Assembly: GCF_009392895.1 (NCBI RefSeq)
Contig: NZ_CP045491.1
Coordinates: 62,001 to 126,000 of the forward strand
Origin: Natronorubrum aibiense
Lineage (GTDB): Archaea > Halobacteriota > Halobacteria > Halobacteriales > Natrialbaceae
Direction: 5' to 3'
Length of the DNA stretch: 64,000 bases
Every line of letters begins with the position of its first letter. The first letter of the stretch is position 1. The notes beneath the pieces were generated by a model. That model was given only the letters and a program-made list of their open reading frames with translations, did not search any database and was not told the origin of the DNA. The translations under genes were made by a program, and so were the position numbers. Shown piece by piece: positions 25,335 to 33,491 of this stretch.

Positions 25335-25673
25335 TCACCGCTCGTACTCGTCACCGACGCGGTCGGCGTTTGGACCGAACTCGGACTCGAGGAGGTCCGG
25401 AACGTCCTCGGGTTGGACGTCGGAGTACCACTCGTTTCGCGGTTGGATCGCAATCGCGGTCCCGCCCTCGCTGCAGAGCCCCAGACACTGCGTCTCCGTC
25501 ACCGAAATCGGCGACCAGAACGCATTGCGCTCGCGGAGCCACGACTTGATCGCCGCCACAGTTTCTGTTCCGCCAGCATCGGCACAACAGGCGTACTCAC
25601 CGTCGCGGTCGGTCGTACAGACGAACACCTGTGCCTCGAGTCGCGACCGTTGTTGATCGGTTCGGCGTTTCAT
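25335..25673 (-). CDS. Thioredoxin-like [2Fe-2S] ferredoxin-domain protein
   Basis: The protein has 112 residues. Cys residues sit at VFVC (18-19), ACCADAGG (29-30), and ETQCLGLC (63-66), matching the thioredoxin-fold [2Fe-2S] ferredoxin family (C-x10-C...C-x3-C). It starts 3 nt after the CbtA stop, so it belongs to the cbtB-cbtA operon. Such ferredoxins recur next to cobalamin genes in haloarchaea and may donate electrons for cobalt reduction; that role is inference. Confidence 0.85.
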   Translation of the reverse strand: MKRRTDQQRSRLEAQVFVCTTDRDGEYACCADAGGTETVAAIKSWLRERNAFWSPISVTETQCLGLCSEGGTAIAIQPRNEWYSDVQPEDVPDLLESEFGPNADRVGDEYER

Positions 25674-25676
25674 CTG

Positions 25677-26423
25677 TTATGGACTCGCCAGGAGGGGGTC
25701 GCTCGAGTCGTCAGTCTCGGCAGCCGGTCTCGCACGTCGTCGAAGTCCGTTGAACGTCGCTGCGAGCAACAGCCAGATCGCTGCCTGGCTCAGCGCAGCC
25801 AGCGCCTGATACGTCGAGTAGAGCGCGACGGGGAGGTCCGGATGGGTTACAATAGACGGACTGACCAGCGGAACGACGATCACGATCGAGACGATCGGAA
25901 TCGCGCCGGCAAGTACCCCGAGTGCGCGATGTCGCGGGGCAATCTGCGTGTACCCACTGATCGCTGCCGCCGAGACGAGCGCACCGAGCGCGACGAGCCC
26001 GACGTAGATCGCCAACCGAGTCTCGATGCCGTAGAGTTGTTCGGCCCCCGGTGCAGCAGGTGGCAGAGCGAGCCACGGCGTCACCGACACGGTCAGATAG
26101 CCAGCGCCGGCAAGAATGTACGACTTGACAGCGTCGCTGCCGGGAAGTGCCGGCTCGAAGAGATACAGCGCGAGGGCGAAGAGACCGCCGAGGAAGATCG
26201 CCCAGAGAACGCCACTACCGGCGCTCACGATGGCTGTCGTCGCTTCCGAGACCGTCTGTGAGGATTCGTGAACGTGACCGTGATCATGTCCGTGGCCGTG
26301 TTGCTGTTGTGAGTCGTGGATGTACTCGCTGAGCGGGTTCGCCACGACGGCCATGTAGACCCCATATGCGAGCCCAGCGACGACGCCCGCGAGAACGCCA
26401 CGTTGGAGATAGTCGTAGATCAT
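25677..26423 (-). CDS. cbtA: CbtA family predicted cobalt transporter subunit
   Basis: The start is at ATG 26423, which overlaps the CbtB stop by one base (TGATG); an upstream extension of the frame runs antisense through cbtB and is rejected. The protein has 248 residues: MIYDYLQRGVLAGVVAGLAYGVYM opens the family fold. A His-rich loop follows near residues 40-52 (alternating His/Gly, likely metal-binding), then about five more helices. CbtA/CbtB are predicted cobalt importers, often cobalamin-controlled. No B12 riboswitch was recognised upstream. Confidence 0.88.
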   Translation of the reverse strand: MIYDYLQRGVLAGVVAGLAYGVYMAVVANPLSEYIHDSQQQHGHGHDHGHVHESSQTVSEATTAIVSAGSGVLWAIFLGGLFALALYLFEPALPGSDAVKSYILAGAGYLTVSVTPWLALPPAAPGAEQLYGIETRLAIYVGLVALGALVSAAAISGYTQIAPRHRALGVLAGAIPIVSIVIVVPLVSPSIVTHPDLPVALYSTYQALAALSQAAIWLLLAATFNGLRRRARPAAETDDSSDPLLASP

Positions 26424-26608
26424 CAGTGACACGCGATGCCGGCGGCGTGCCGGAAGTTGTGCATCGCGTCGTGTGCGAGCGGTTCCTGTAAGAACACGAG
26501 CGTAAACGCGATTCCGGCGGCGAATAGCAGGCCAGCCGCAATCTGTGTCGCAGTCAGTTGAGTGCGTGCGGTTTCGATTCGGGTCGAGACGGTTTCGTTC
26601 GTCGTCAT
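26423..26608 (-). CDS. cbtB: CbtB domain protein
   Basis: The protein has 61 residues with one transmembrane helix (TATQIAAGLLFAAGIAFTLVFLQEPLAHDAMHNFRH). The C-terminal HDAMHNFRHAAG with conserved His residues is the CbtB signature. It is the first gene of the cbtB-cbtA-ferredoxin operon and overlaps cbtA. It is expected to act in the membrane with CbtA in cobalt uptake for cobalamin synthesis; cobyric acid synthase is encoded at 44905. Confidence 0.9.
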   Translation of the reverse strand: MTTNETVSTRIETARTQLTATQIAAGLLFAAGIAFTLVFLQEPLAHDAMHNFRHAAGIACH

Positions 26609-26908
26609 AAACTCGACTTTCTCTACTGAAAGTCAGATTGTAAAGGTTGTGGTACATCCCGATTCTCCTACTCACGATGACCGGCCGAACGGCCGATGGC
26701 TCGCGTCAGATCGTCCAGAATTTGATATATAGGATCTAATCCGACCTCTTTCGACATGCTTGTTTTGATAATCCGACGATTAGTGGGAATATGCTTCCAG
26801 ACCGGGCCAACTGCCGGATAACGAAATTGTTTTCCTACGGGTACCGCATGACTCGACTATCAACGAGTTCCATGAATATCCAACAACGGTCACCACGGGG
26901 GATGCGCC
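26609..26908. other. Divergent promoter region between cbtB and the Mrp operon
   Basis: The tract TTTGATATATAGG near 26720-26732 is TATA-like on the plus strand, but it lies about 175 nt before the mrpE start. No structured cobalamin riboswitch element was recognised. No gene is seen. Confidence 0.4.
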
Positions 26909-27946
26909 GTGGCGGCTAATCGAATACTCGTACCGCTGTCGGATACGGTGACCGTCCGACAGACGGTCGGCTACGCGGTCCGCTCCGGCCTCGAGCGCGA
27001 CGACGACCTCGTCGTCCATCTCGTCGTCGCGCTGCCCCACGAGGCAGACTTACCAGAGAGTCGCCAGCACACGGCGGACGCCGAAGAGCTGCTCTCGAAG
27101 GCCGAAAACTGGGTTCGAGAGGACGCTGGCAGTGCGTCGGTGACGACCGAAACGGCGCTGCTGGGAACTGACGAATATCTCTTCGGGCCGCGAGACTTCG
27201 CCGACACGTTCAGCGACTACGCACAGCAACACGATATCGACCTGATCGTGCTCGACCCGGAGTACCAACCTGGATCGACGGCCCAGATACTCCAGTCCGT
27301 CGAACGCGAACTCGAGGCGGTCGGGTTGGCCTACGACGAGGCACCGGTCGAACGACCGGCCCGTCACCAGCGGTTGGTCGGTGACGTGAGCGAACGCTTC
27401 GATCGGTTGTTCGCGATGTTCTGGATCTCCTACGGCTTCTATCTCGTTCTCGGAGATCCGACGTACTGGTTCGATCTCGTTACCGGCGCGGCAGTCGCCG
27501 GCATCGTCTCGCTGTCACTTGCGAACGTTACGTTCACGTTCCCGCTCGATCGTGTCCAATCACCGATCCGAGCGATTCGATTCGGACTCTATATCCCCTA
27601 TCTCATCTGGGAGATCGTCAAGGCCAACATCGCAGTATCAGCCGTTATTCTGCGACCCTCGATGCCCATCGAACCCACGATGACGCGGATCAACACCCGC
27701 GTCAGGGGCGGGCTCCCGTTGCTCGCGTTAGCCAACAGCATCACCCTCACACCGGGCACGCTGACGGTCCGAGCCGACGACCAGCGGCTGATCGTCCACA
27801 CGCTGATCCCGTCCGCCCGCGACGATCTTTTCGATGGCGGCCTCGAGCGGGCCATCAGGTTCGTGTTCTACGGCCGTGAATCGGCGGCGATTCCGACGCC
27901 GCGCGAGCGCGGTGACACGGAGATCATCGGAGGTGACGACCAGTGA
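26909..27946 (+). CDS. mrpE: MrpE-type Na+/H+ antiporter subunit with N-terminal Usp-like domain
   Basis: The protein has 345 residues from a GTG start; a nearby ATG at 26902 is out of frame. Residues 1-145 form a universal-stress-protein-like Rossmann domain (RILVPLSDTVTVRQTVGYAVR, HDIDLIVLDPEYQPGSTAQ). Residues 165-320 are the MnhE domain (FWISYGFYLVLGDPTYWFDL, PYLIWEIVKANIAVSAVILRP, NSITLTPGTLTVRAD). MrpE is needed for assembly of Mrp antiporters. Bacterial MrpE is only about 160 residues, so the fused domain is an archaeal elaboration. First gene of the Mrp operon; it overlaps mrpF by 4 nt. Confidence 0.93.
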   Translation: MAANRILVPLSDTVTVRQTVGYAVRSGLERDDDLVVHLVVALPHEADLPESRQHTADAEELLSKAENWVREDAGSASVTTETALLGTDEYLFGPRDFADTFSDYAQQHDIDLIVLDPEYQPGSTAQILQSVERELEAVGLAYDEAPVERPARHQRLVGDVSERFDRLFAMFWISYGFYLVLGDPTYWFDLVTGAAVAGIVSLSLANVTFTFPLDRVQSPIRAIRFGLYIPYLIWEIVKANIAVSAVILRPSMPIEPTMTRINTRVRGGLPLLALANSITLTPGTLTVRADDQRLIVHTLIPSARDDLFDGGLERAIRFVFYGRESAAIPTPRERGDTEIIGGDDQ

Positions 27947-28230
27947 TTCCGAACGGGATGGCCATTGAAGAGGTGTTTATCGCTGCAGCCGCGCTGTTCG
28001 TCGTCCTCGCGATCATGATGTTCTACCGTGCTGTCGCGGGACCGACGACGCAGGATCGGCTGCTCGCGGTGAACGTCCTCGGGACGAACACGGTCGTCAT
28101 CCTCGCCCTCTTAGCGGCGGGCTTGGATCAGGCGTGGTTCCTCGACGTGGCGCTGATCTACGCCCTGTTGAACTTCCTGATGGCGGTTGCCATTTCGAAG
28201 TTCACCGTCGAGCGAGGTGGAGTCCTGTGA
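27943..28230 (+). CDS. mrpF: MrpF-type antiporter subunit
   Basis: The protein has 95 residues from a GTG start overlapping the mrpE stop. Three helices are visible with the family core FYRAVAGPTTQDRLLAVNVLGTNTVVILALLA and VALIYALLNFLMAVAISKF. MrpF is a small membrane subunit of the multi-subunit Na+/H+ antiporter. Confidence 0.93.
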   Translation: MIPNGMAIEEVFIAAAALFVVLAIMMFYRAVAGPTTQDRLLAVNVLGTNTVVILALLAAGLDQAWFLDVALIYALLNFLMAVAISKFTVERGGVL

Positions 28231-28559
28231 TCGAGACGATCCGATTCTGGGTGGTCGTCGCCCTCCTCGGACTGGGCGTGTTCTTCACGTTCGTCTCGAC
28301 GGTCGGCGTCATCCGACTGCCGGACATCTACGCGCGGGCCCACACCGCATCCCAGACGGACACGCTCGGAGCAGGTTTCGCACTTGCTGGCGTCGCGGTG
28401 GCGTTCGGCTGGCAGCACGCGGCGGTCTACACCGTCTTGCTGCTCTTTTTCGTGTTTATCACGAACCCAACGGCCGCACACGCGATCGCCCGCTCTGCCG
28501 CAGAAAGCGGTATCGAGCCGTGGACCAACGACGCCGACGAAGACGGTGATTCACAATGA
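28227..28559 (+). CDS. mrpG: MrpG-type antiporter subunit
   Basis: The start is the GTG at 28227, which overlaps the mrpF stop (GTGA). The protein has 110 residues with three helices; TVGVIRLPDIYARAHTASQTDTLGAG is the MnhG signature. The C-terminus is acidic and cytoplasmic. It overlaps the next gene by 4 nt. Confidence 0.93.
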   Translation: MIETIRFWVVVALLGLGVFFTFVSTVGVIRLPDIYARAHTASQTDTLGAGFALAGVAVAFGWQHAAVYTVLLLFFVFITNPTAAHAIARSAAESGIEPWTNDADEDGDSQ

Positions 28560-29095
28560 ATCTGTTCGCCCTCACGCTCGTGGTGTTCATCCTCGCGACA
28601 GCCGTCGCCACGGCGCTGTTTCGCGACATCCTGTCGGTGATCGTTGTCTTCGGTGCGTACAGTCTCGGGATGGCGATTCTCTATACGTTCCTGCTAGCAC
28701 CCGACGTCGCCATGACCGAAGCCGCAATTGGAGCCGGCGTCACCACCCTCTTGCTCCTGTTGACGATCGCACGGACGACACGCCCCTCTGCTGACCAACT
28801 CAACGAGCGAATTCACATACCGGCAGTCGTCGTCGTCGGTGCGTTCGTGTTGCTGCTGGGAACCACGGTCCTTCCCGAGATGTACCAAGTCGGCATCCAA
28901 CAGACGCCGGTCTGGCAGCACCCAGAAGTGACTCAACACTACATCCAGCAGACGTACAACGACACGGGCGTCGAAAACGCGGTGACAGCCGTCCTCGCCG
29001 CCTATCGTGGCTTCGACACCTTCGGCGAGGCGGTCGTCGTCTTCGCCGCCGGCATCTCGACGCTGCTCGTCTTGAAACGCGAGGTGTTCGCCTAA
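28556..29095 (+). CDS. DUF4040 (MbhD/MrpA C-terminal-like) antiporter subunit
   Basis: The protein has 179 residues. The first 80 match DUF4040: DILSVIVVFGAYSLGMAILYTFLLAPDVAMTEAAIGAGVTT, which in bacteria is the C-terminal part of MrpA and in Pyrococcus-type complexes is MbhD. A further helix, an outer loop and a last helix (FGEAVVVFAAGISTLLVLKR, resembling the MbhE-like end) complete it. In haloarchaea MrpA is split, and this is its C-terminal piece as a separate gene. The next gene starts immediately (29096). Confidence 0.9.
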   Translation: MNLFALTLVVFILATAVATALFRDILSVIVVFGAYSLGMAILYTFLLAPDVAMTEAAIGAGVTTLLLLLTIARTTRPSADQLNERIHIPAVVVVGAFVLLLGTTVLPEMYQVGIQQTPVWQHPEVTQHYIQQTYNDTGVENAVTAVLAAYRGFDTFGEAVVVFAAGISTLLVLKREVFA

Positions 29096-29614
29096 ATGTC
29101 CGACTCCTACGACGATACCTACACCGAGAGTCAAGTGATCATGACTGCCGTAAAGATCATCGCACCGTTTACGCTCACCTACGGGCTGTTCATGACCTTC
29201 CACGGAGGCGACGCCCCGGGCGGCGGGTTCCAAGGCGGAACGATCGTCGGCGTAACGGTCCTCATGATCGCCTTCGCATTCGGCATCGAACCGACCCGGC
29301 GGTGGCTTCGAAATTCGTTCCTCGTCGGCCTCGTCACCGGCGGCGTCGTCATCTTCGGTGCTGTCGGGCTCGGGATGGTCGCCCTTGGCGGGGACTTCCT
29401 CGAGTTCTATAAGCTCAAAGACGTATTCCACATCAAACCGAAGTGGGGGCTCGAGGCCGTCGAAATCGGCGGCATCGCGCTGATCGTGTCGGGGGTCATT
29501 ATTACCCTCTTTTTCGCGATGGCGGCCGGATTTACGCCGGAGCGCCCGAGCGGGACCGGCGGCCACAGCGGCCGGCAGCGCCCGACAGATCGAGAGGTGG
29601 GTGACGATGATTGA
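29096..29614 (+). CDS. mrpB: MrpB-type antiporter subunit
   Basis: The protein has 172 residues. TAVKIIAPFTLTYGLFMTFHGGDAPGGGFQGGTIVG is the MnhB hallmark, with four helices in all (the last near 130-150, IALIVSGVIITLFFAMAAGF). The tail is basic and Arg-rich. It overlaps mrpC by a few bases, so translation is coupled. Confidence 0.94.
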   Translation: MSDSYDDTYTESQVIMTAVKIIAPFTLTYGLFMTFHGGDAPGGGFQGGTIVGVTVLMIAFAFGIEPTRRWLRNSFLVGLVTGGVVIFGAVGLGMVALGGDFLEFYKLKDVFHIKPKWGLEAVEIGGIALIVSGVIITLFFAMAAGFTPERPSGTGGHSGRQRPTDREVGDDD

Positions 29615-29978
29615 ACTCTTGGCGAGCCGGTATACGTACGTGTTGATGTTCGTACTGCTGGGTATCGGGCTCTACATGGTTATTGCCAGTCAGAACCTCG
29701 TCAAGAAGCTGATCGGCGTGAGCCTCTTTCAGACGTCGATCTTCCTGTTTTTCGTCTCGATGGCCTACGTCGAAGGCGGGTCAGCACCGATCGTCCCACC
29801 CGAGTCGGACCCCGGAGAGCTGCTGGTTGCGAGTCCGCTCCCACAGGTCATCGTGCTGACTGCCATCGTCGTCGGCATCGCACTGACAGCAGTCGGTCTC
29901 GCACTCGTGATACGGATCTACTCGGAGTACGGGACGCTCCGCGAAGATACCCTTCGGGAGGTGCGTGCCGATGAGTAA
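29607..29978 (+). CDS. mrpC: MrpC-type antiporter subunit
   Basis: The preferred start is ATG 29607 (MIELLA, 123 residues); a GTG two codons earlier is possible. It is a NuoK/MnhC homologue with three helices: YVLMFVLLGIGLYMVIASQNLVKKLIGVSLFQTSIFLFFVSM and PQVIVLTAIVVGIALTAVGLALVIRIYSEYGTL. It overlaps mrpB and mrpD. Confidence 0.94.
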   Translation: MIELLASRYTYVLMFVLLGIGLYMVIASQNLVKKLIGVSLFQTSIFLFFVSMAYVEGGSAPIVPPESDPGELLVASPLPQVIVLTAIVVGIALTAVGLALVIRIYSEYGTLREDTLREVRADE

Positions 29979-31569
29979 CATCGACCTGCTTCCGGCGCTG
30001 CTGATCGTCGCCCCCATCCTCGCGGCGACGCTCCCGATCGCGCTCGGACTGCGGTACGAACGAACGGGCTGGTCGGTCGCTGCGATCACGTCGACCGGGC
30101 TGTTCGCCGCCGCGCTCGCCCTCGCCAGCGTCGTCTACACCAGCGGCGAGGTGATTCACACGCTGGGTGGGTATCCCCGAACGTACGGGATCCAACTCGT
30201 CGCCGACGAGTTCTCGACGCTGATCGCCCTCCTCATAACCAGTGTCGCTGTCGGCGTCCTCGCGTATACGCGGCGTGGTGGCCCGCGAGGGAACACGTTC
30301 TACACCGCCTACTTGCTGTTAGTTGGCGGGCTGCTCGGTATCTCGCTGACCGGCGACGTCTTCAACCTATTCGTCTTCCTCGAGATTACGAGCCTCGCGA
30401 CCTATGCACTAGTCGCAAGCGGCGACGGCCCCGAGTCGGCAGTCGCCGCGCTGAAGTACCTGATCTTGGGGACCGTCGCCGCGTCGATGTACCTCATCGG
30501 CGTCGCCTTCGTCTTCATGGCGACGGGGACGCTCAACATGGTCGAACTCTCGATAGCGATTCCGGCGGCGGAACGACCCGTGCTGATCCAGACCGGCTTT
30601 GCGTTCATCGTTGTCGGGTTCGCCGTCAAGGTCGCACAGTGGCCGCTGCACACGTGGCAGCCGAGCGCCTACCAGCAGGCCCCCGACGGCGTGACGCCGC
30701 TGATCGCGGCGCTCGTCTCGACCGCCTCCGCGTATGCGTTCGGACGGCTGATCGTCACCGTCTTCGAGGTCGACTACCTCGCCGCCATGCCGAACGCGGC
30801 TGCAATCGTCCTCACTATCGGCTGTGTGAGCGTGCTCGCAGGCACGGTTCTGGCCGTAATCCAGACCGAAGTCAAACGCATGCTCGCGTACTCGTCAGTC
30901 TCGCAGTTTGGCCTCGTGATTGCGGCCTACGGGGTCGTCATCGCCGGTAACTCCGAAACGGCGCTCACCGGCGCTGTGATTCACCTCGTCGGCCACGGGC
31001 TGTTGAAAACCGGCCTCTTCCTCGGTGCAGCCCTCGTCGCAGCCAGCTACGGGGCTCGAACTGTTGACGAGTACGCCGGCTTAGCCACCGACCGGCCGAT
31101 AATGGCCGGCTTGATGGCCATCCTCCTGTTCTCACTCGTCGGCATCCCGCCGAGCGTCGGCTTCGTCGGCAAGTGGTACATCGCTCTCGGTGCCGTCGAG
31201 TCCCAACTCTGGCCCGTCGCCGCCGTGATCTTCCTGAGCACCATGCTCACGCTGGCCTACGCGGCTCGCCTGCTCGAGAAGATGTACTTCACGCCGGCGA
31301 CCGTGGTCGAACGGCCACACGCACGAGGGCCGGTGGCGACGGACGGCGGTGACGCCGATCGTGACGACGCCAGCACACTGGACTCCGAAGTCGAGACCGA
31401 CGACGGGAGTGCAGCCGCGGCGCTCCGTGGCGCAGATGCTCGAAACCCCGTCTCGGTCGGGATGATCGCCATCGTCGTCGTCGTTGCGCTCGGCGCTGTC
31501 GCGCTCGGTTTCGCGGGCGGGGCGATCGCCGAACTGCTCGAGCCGTTCCTCACTGAGGTGATTAACTAA
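29971..31569 (+). CDS. mrpD: MrpD-type (NuoN/M-like) antiporter subunit 1
   Basis: The start ATG 29971 is favoured over GTG 29965; 532 residues. It is a proton-conducting membrane subunit with about 14 helices and the conserved charged residues of this family in FVFLEITSLATYALVA, VKVAQWPLHTWQPSAYQQAPDGVTPLIAAL, KRMLAYSSVSQFGLVIAAYG and HLVGHGLLKTGLFLGAALV. An acidic insertion (about 455-490) precedes the last helix. The first of three antiporter-core proteins in the operon; it overlaps the next gene by one base (TAATG). Confidence 0.93.
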   Translation: MSNIDLLPALLIVAPILAATLPIALGLRYERTGWSVAAITSTGLFAAALALASVVYTSGEVIHTLGGYPRTYGIQLVADEFSTLIALLITSVAVGVLAYTRRGGPRGNTFYTAYLLLVGGLLGISLTGDVFNLFVFLEITSLATYALVASGDGPESAVAALKYLILGTVAASMYLIGVAFVFMATGTLNMVELSIAIPAAERPVLIQTGFAFIVVGFAVKVAQWPLHTWQPSAYQQAPDGVTPLIAALVSTASAYAFGRLIVTVFEVDYLAAMPNAAAIVLTIGCVSVLAGTVLAVIQTEVKRMLAYSSVSQFGLVIAAYGVVIAGNSETALTGAVIHLVGHGLLKTGLFLGAALVAASYGARTVDEYAGLATDRPIMAGLMAILLFSLVGIPPSVGFVGKWYIALGAVESQLWPVAAVIFLSTMLTLAYAARLLEKMYFTPATVVERPHARGPVATDGGDADRDDASTLDSEVETDDGSAAAALRGADARNPVSVGMIAIVVVVALGAVALGFAGGAIAELLEPFLTEVIN

Positions 31570-33491
31570 TGGTTGCAGATATCCGACCGCTCGCTGCCGT
31601 GTTGGTGTCGGCGGTCGCCATCGTCCTCATCATCGCGTCGCATCGCCGTCCGAACCTCCGAGAGAGCTGGTCCGTCGTGGCCGCCCTCGCGAAGTTCGGA
31701 ATCATCGTCAGCATGCTCCCCGCAGTCATCAACGGGACCGTCTTCGAGTGGAGCCTCTACGAGAGTACCGGGATCCAGTTCCTCGAGGGCATCGACTTCG
31801 CCCTGCGGGCCGATCCGCTGGGGATCTTCTTCGCCCTGCTCGCGAGTTTCCTGTGGATCTTCACGTCGTTCTACGCCACGGGCTACATGCGCGGGCTCGA
31901 CGAGCACGCCCAGACCCGGTTTTTCGCGTCGTTTGCGGCCAGCCTCTCGACCGCCGTCGGGATCGCCTTCGCGGCGAACCTCGTGACGATCTTCGTCTTC
32001 TACGAACTGCTCTCGCTGGTCACCTATCCGCTGGTCGCGCACAACGAGGACGACGAGGCCCGCATCGCTGGCCGAAAGTACCTCACCTACACGTTCTTCG
32101 GGGGTGGCGTCTTCCTGCTCGCCGGCACGGCGATGGTCTACTGGTTGACCAGTCTGGTCGAAGGCGGGCCGACGCTGGCCTTCGAAGCGGGCGGCATGGA
32201 GGCACTCGCCGCGGCCGCACAGGCAGAACCGGTCTACGCACAGGCCGCGTTCTTCCTGCTGATCGCCGGCTTCGGCGTCAAGGCCGCGCTGATGCCGCTT
32301 CACTCCTGGCTCGCCGACGCGATGGTCGCGCCGACGCCGGTGTCCGGATTGCTCCACGCGGTGGCAGTCGTCAAGTCCGGTGCCTTCGGCGTCGCGCGGG
32401 TCATCCTCGAGGTCTACGGTCCCGGCCTGATCCACGACCTCCCGCTTTCCGTTCCGGGAATCGGCGAGGTCGGGTTGAACATCCCCGTCGCGATCGTCGC
32501 CGCGTTCACGCTGACTGCGGCGAGTATCATCGCGATGCGGAAAGACCACCTCAAGCGCCGGCTAGCCTACTCGACGACGGCGCAGCTTTCCTATATCGTG
32601 CTCGGGCTCTCGATGCTTCACCCCTATGCGATCGTCGGAGCGTTGTTCCACATTCCCGCACACGCATTCGCGAAGCTCACCCTGTTCTTCTGTGCCGGCG
32701 CGATCCACGTCGAAACCCACACCGACTACATCAGCGAGATGGCCGGCATCGGCAAGCGGATGCCGCTGACGATGACCGCCTTTACCGTCGGTGCGGCCGG
32801 GATGGCCGGCCTGCCGCCGATCGCCGGCTTCGTCAGCAAGTTCTACATGCTGATCGGTGCCGGCGACGTCGGCGGCAGCTACTGGCTGTTCGCTGCCGCG
32901 CTGTTGCTCTCGGCCGTGCTCAACGTCGGCTACCTCTGGCCGGTCGTCTACACCGCCTTCTTCGAAAGCGAGGACCGACACGACGCCAAACCGTTGCTCG
33001 AGTTCCCTCGTGGGGGGCTGGTGCAATCCTACAGTACCGGATCGGACGACGACCACGTCGCCACGGACGGTGGAGAGCGAGCCAACGGCACCGAGACAAC
33101 TGACACAACGGAGACGGACGACTCGGACGAAGCGTTCGAGTACGCCGTCGACAAGTACCCGAGCGATCACACGGTTCCAGACGACGTCGACACCGACGAT
33201 CACGGCGAGCACGTCAGTAGCGTCGACCACCACGGGAACCACGACGATCACCTCACCGGCGGTCCGCCGGCCGCCGGCTGGCAACGCCACTCACCGTTCA
33301 CCGAGAGCACATGGCTGATGCTCGCCCCGATCGCCGTGATCGCGACTGGAGCGGTCGTCCTCGGGATCGGCCCTGACTACGCGGTCTTCCTCGATCTGGC
33401 GACCCAGATCGTCGAGGGCGTCTTCGGAATGTCGTTCGAGGAGTTAGGTGACGTTCCGTTCGACGAACTCATGACGGAGGTGACAGAATAA
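31569..33491 (+). CDS. Mrp antiporter core subunit 2 (MnhD/NuoL-like)
   Basis: The protein has 640 residues. The family core reads RADPLGIFFALLASFLWIFTSFYATGYM, FYELLSLVTYPLVAHNE, KAALMPLHSWLADAMVAPTPVSGLLHAVAVVKSGAFG and KRRLAYSTTAQLSYIVLG, the pattern of ion-pumping antiporter subunits. A cytoplasmic His/Asp/Glu-rich insertion (about residues 485-560) carries several HxxH-type clusters and separates the last helix. It sits where MrpA would lie in a bacterial operon. It overlaps the next start (TAATG). Confidence 0.92.
   Translation: MVADIRPLAAVLVSAVAIVLIIASHRRPNLRESWSVVAALAKFGIIVSMLPAVINGTVFEWSLYESTGIQFLEGIDFALRADPLGIFFALLASFLWIFTSFYATGYMRGLDEHAQTRFFASFAASLSTAVGIAFAANLVTIFVFYELLSLVTYPLVAHNEDDEARIAGRKYLTYTFFGGGVFLLAGTAMVYWLTSLVEGGPTLAFEAGGMEALAAAAQAEPVYAQAAFFLLIAGFGVKAALMPLHSWLADAMVAPTPVSGLLHAVAVVKSGAFGVARVILEVYGPGLIHDLPLSVPGIGEVGLNIPVAIVAAFTLTAASIIAMRKDHLKRRLAYSTTAQLSYIVLGLSMLHPYAIVGALFHIPAHAFAKLTLFFCAGAIHVETHTDYISEMAGIGKRMPLTMTAFTVGAAGMAGLPPIAGFVSKFYMLIGAGDVGGSYWLFAAALLLSAVLNVGYLWPVVYTAFFESEDRHDAKPLLEFPRGGLVQSYSTGSDDDHVATDGGERANGTETTDTTETDDSDEAFEYAVDKYPSDHTVPDDVDTDDHGEHVSSVDHHGNHDDHLTGGPPAAGWQRHSPFTESTWLMLAPIAVIATGAVVLGIGPDYAVFLDLATQIVEGVFGMSFEELGDVPFDELMTEVTE

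Noticed and set aside
23923-25656. 577-residue open frame on the plus strand
   Set aside because: It is antisense to the acyl-CoA dehydrogenase, whose domains and motifs are unambiguous; long antisense frames are expected in GC-rich haloarchaeal genes.
26424-26675. N-terminal extension of CbtA
   Set aside because: The extension runs through cbtB in another frame and has no membrane character; the overlap start at 26423 fits the family.
26609-26908. Cobalamin riboswitch upstream of cbtB
   Set aside because: No recognisable B12-box or multi-helix arrangement was found by eye.
31748-33103. 451-residue open frame in the second Mrp core gene
   Set aside because: Arg-rich shadow frame within a clear membrane protein gene in the same direction.
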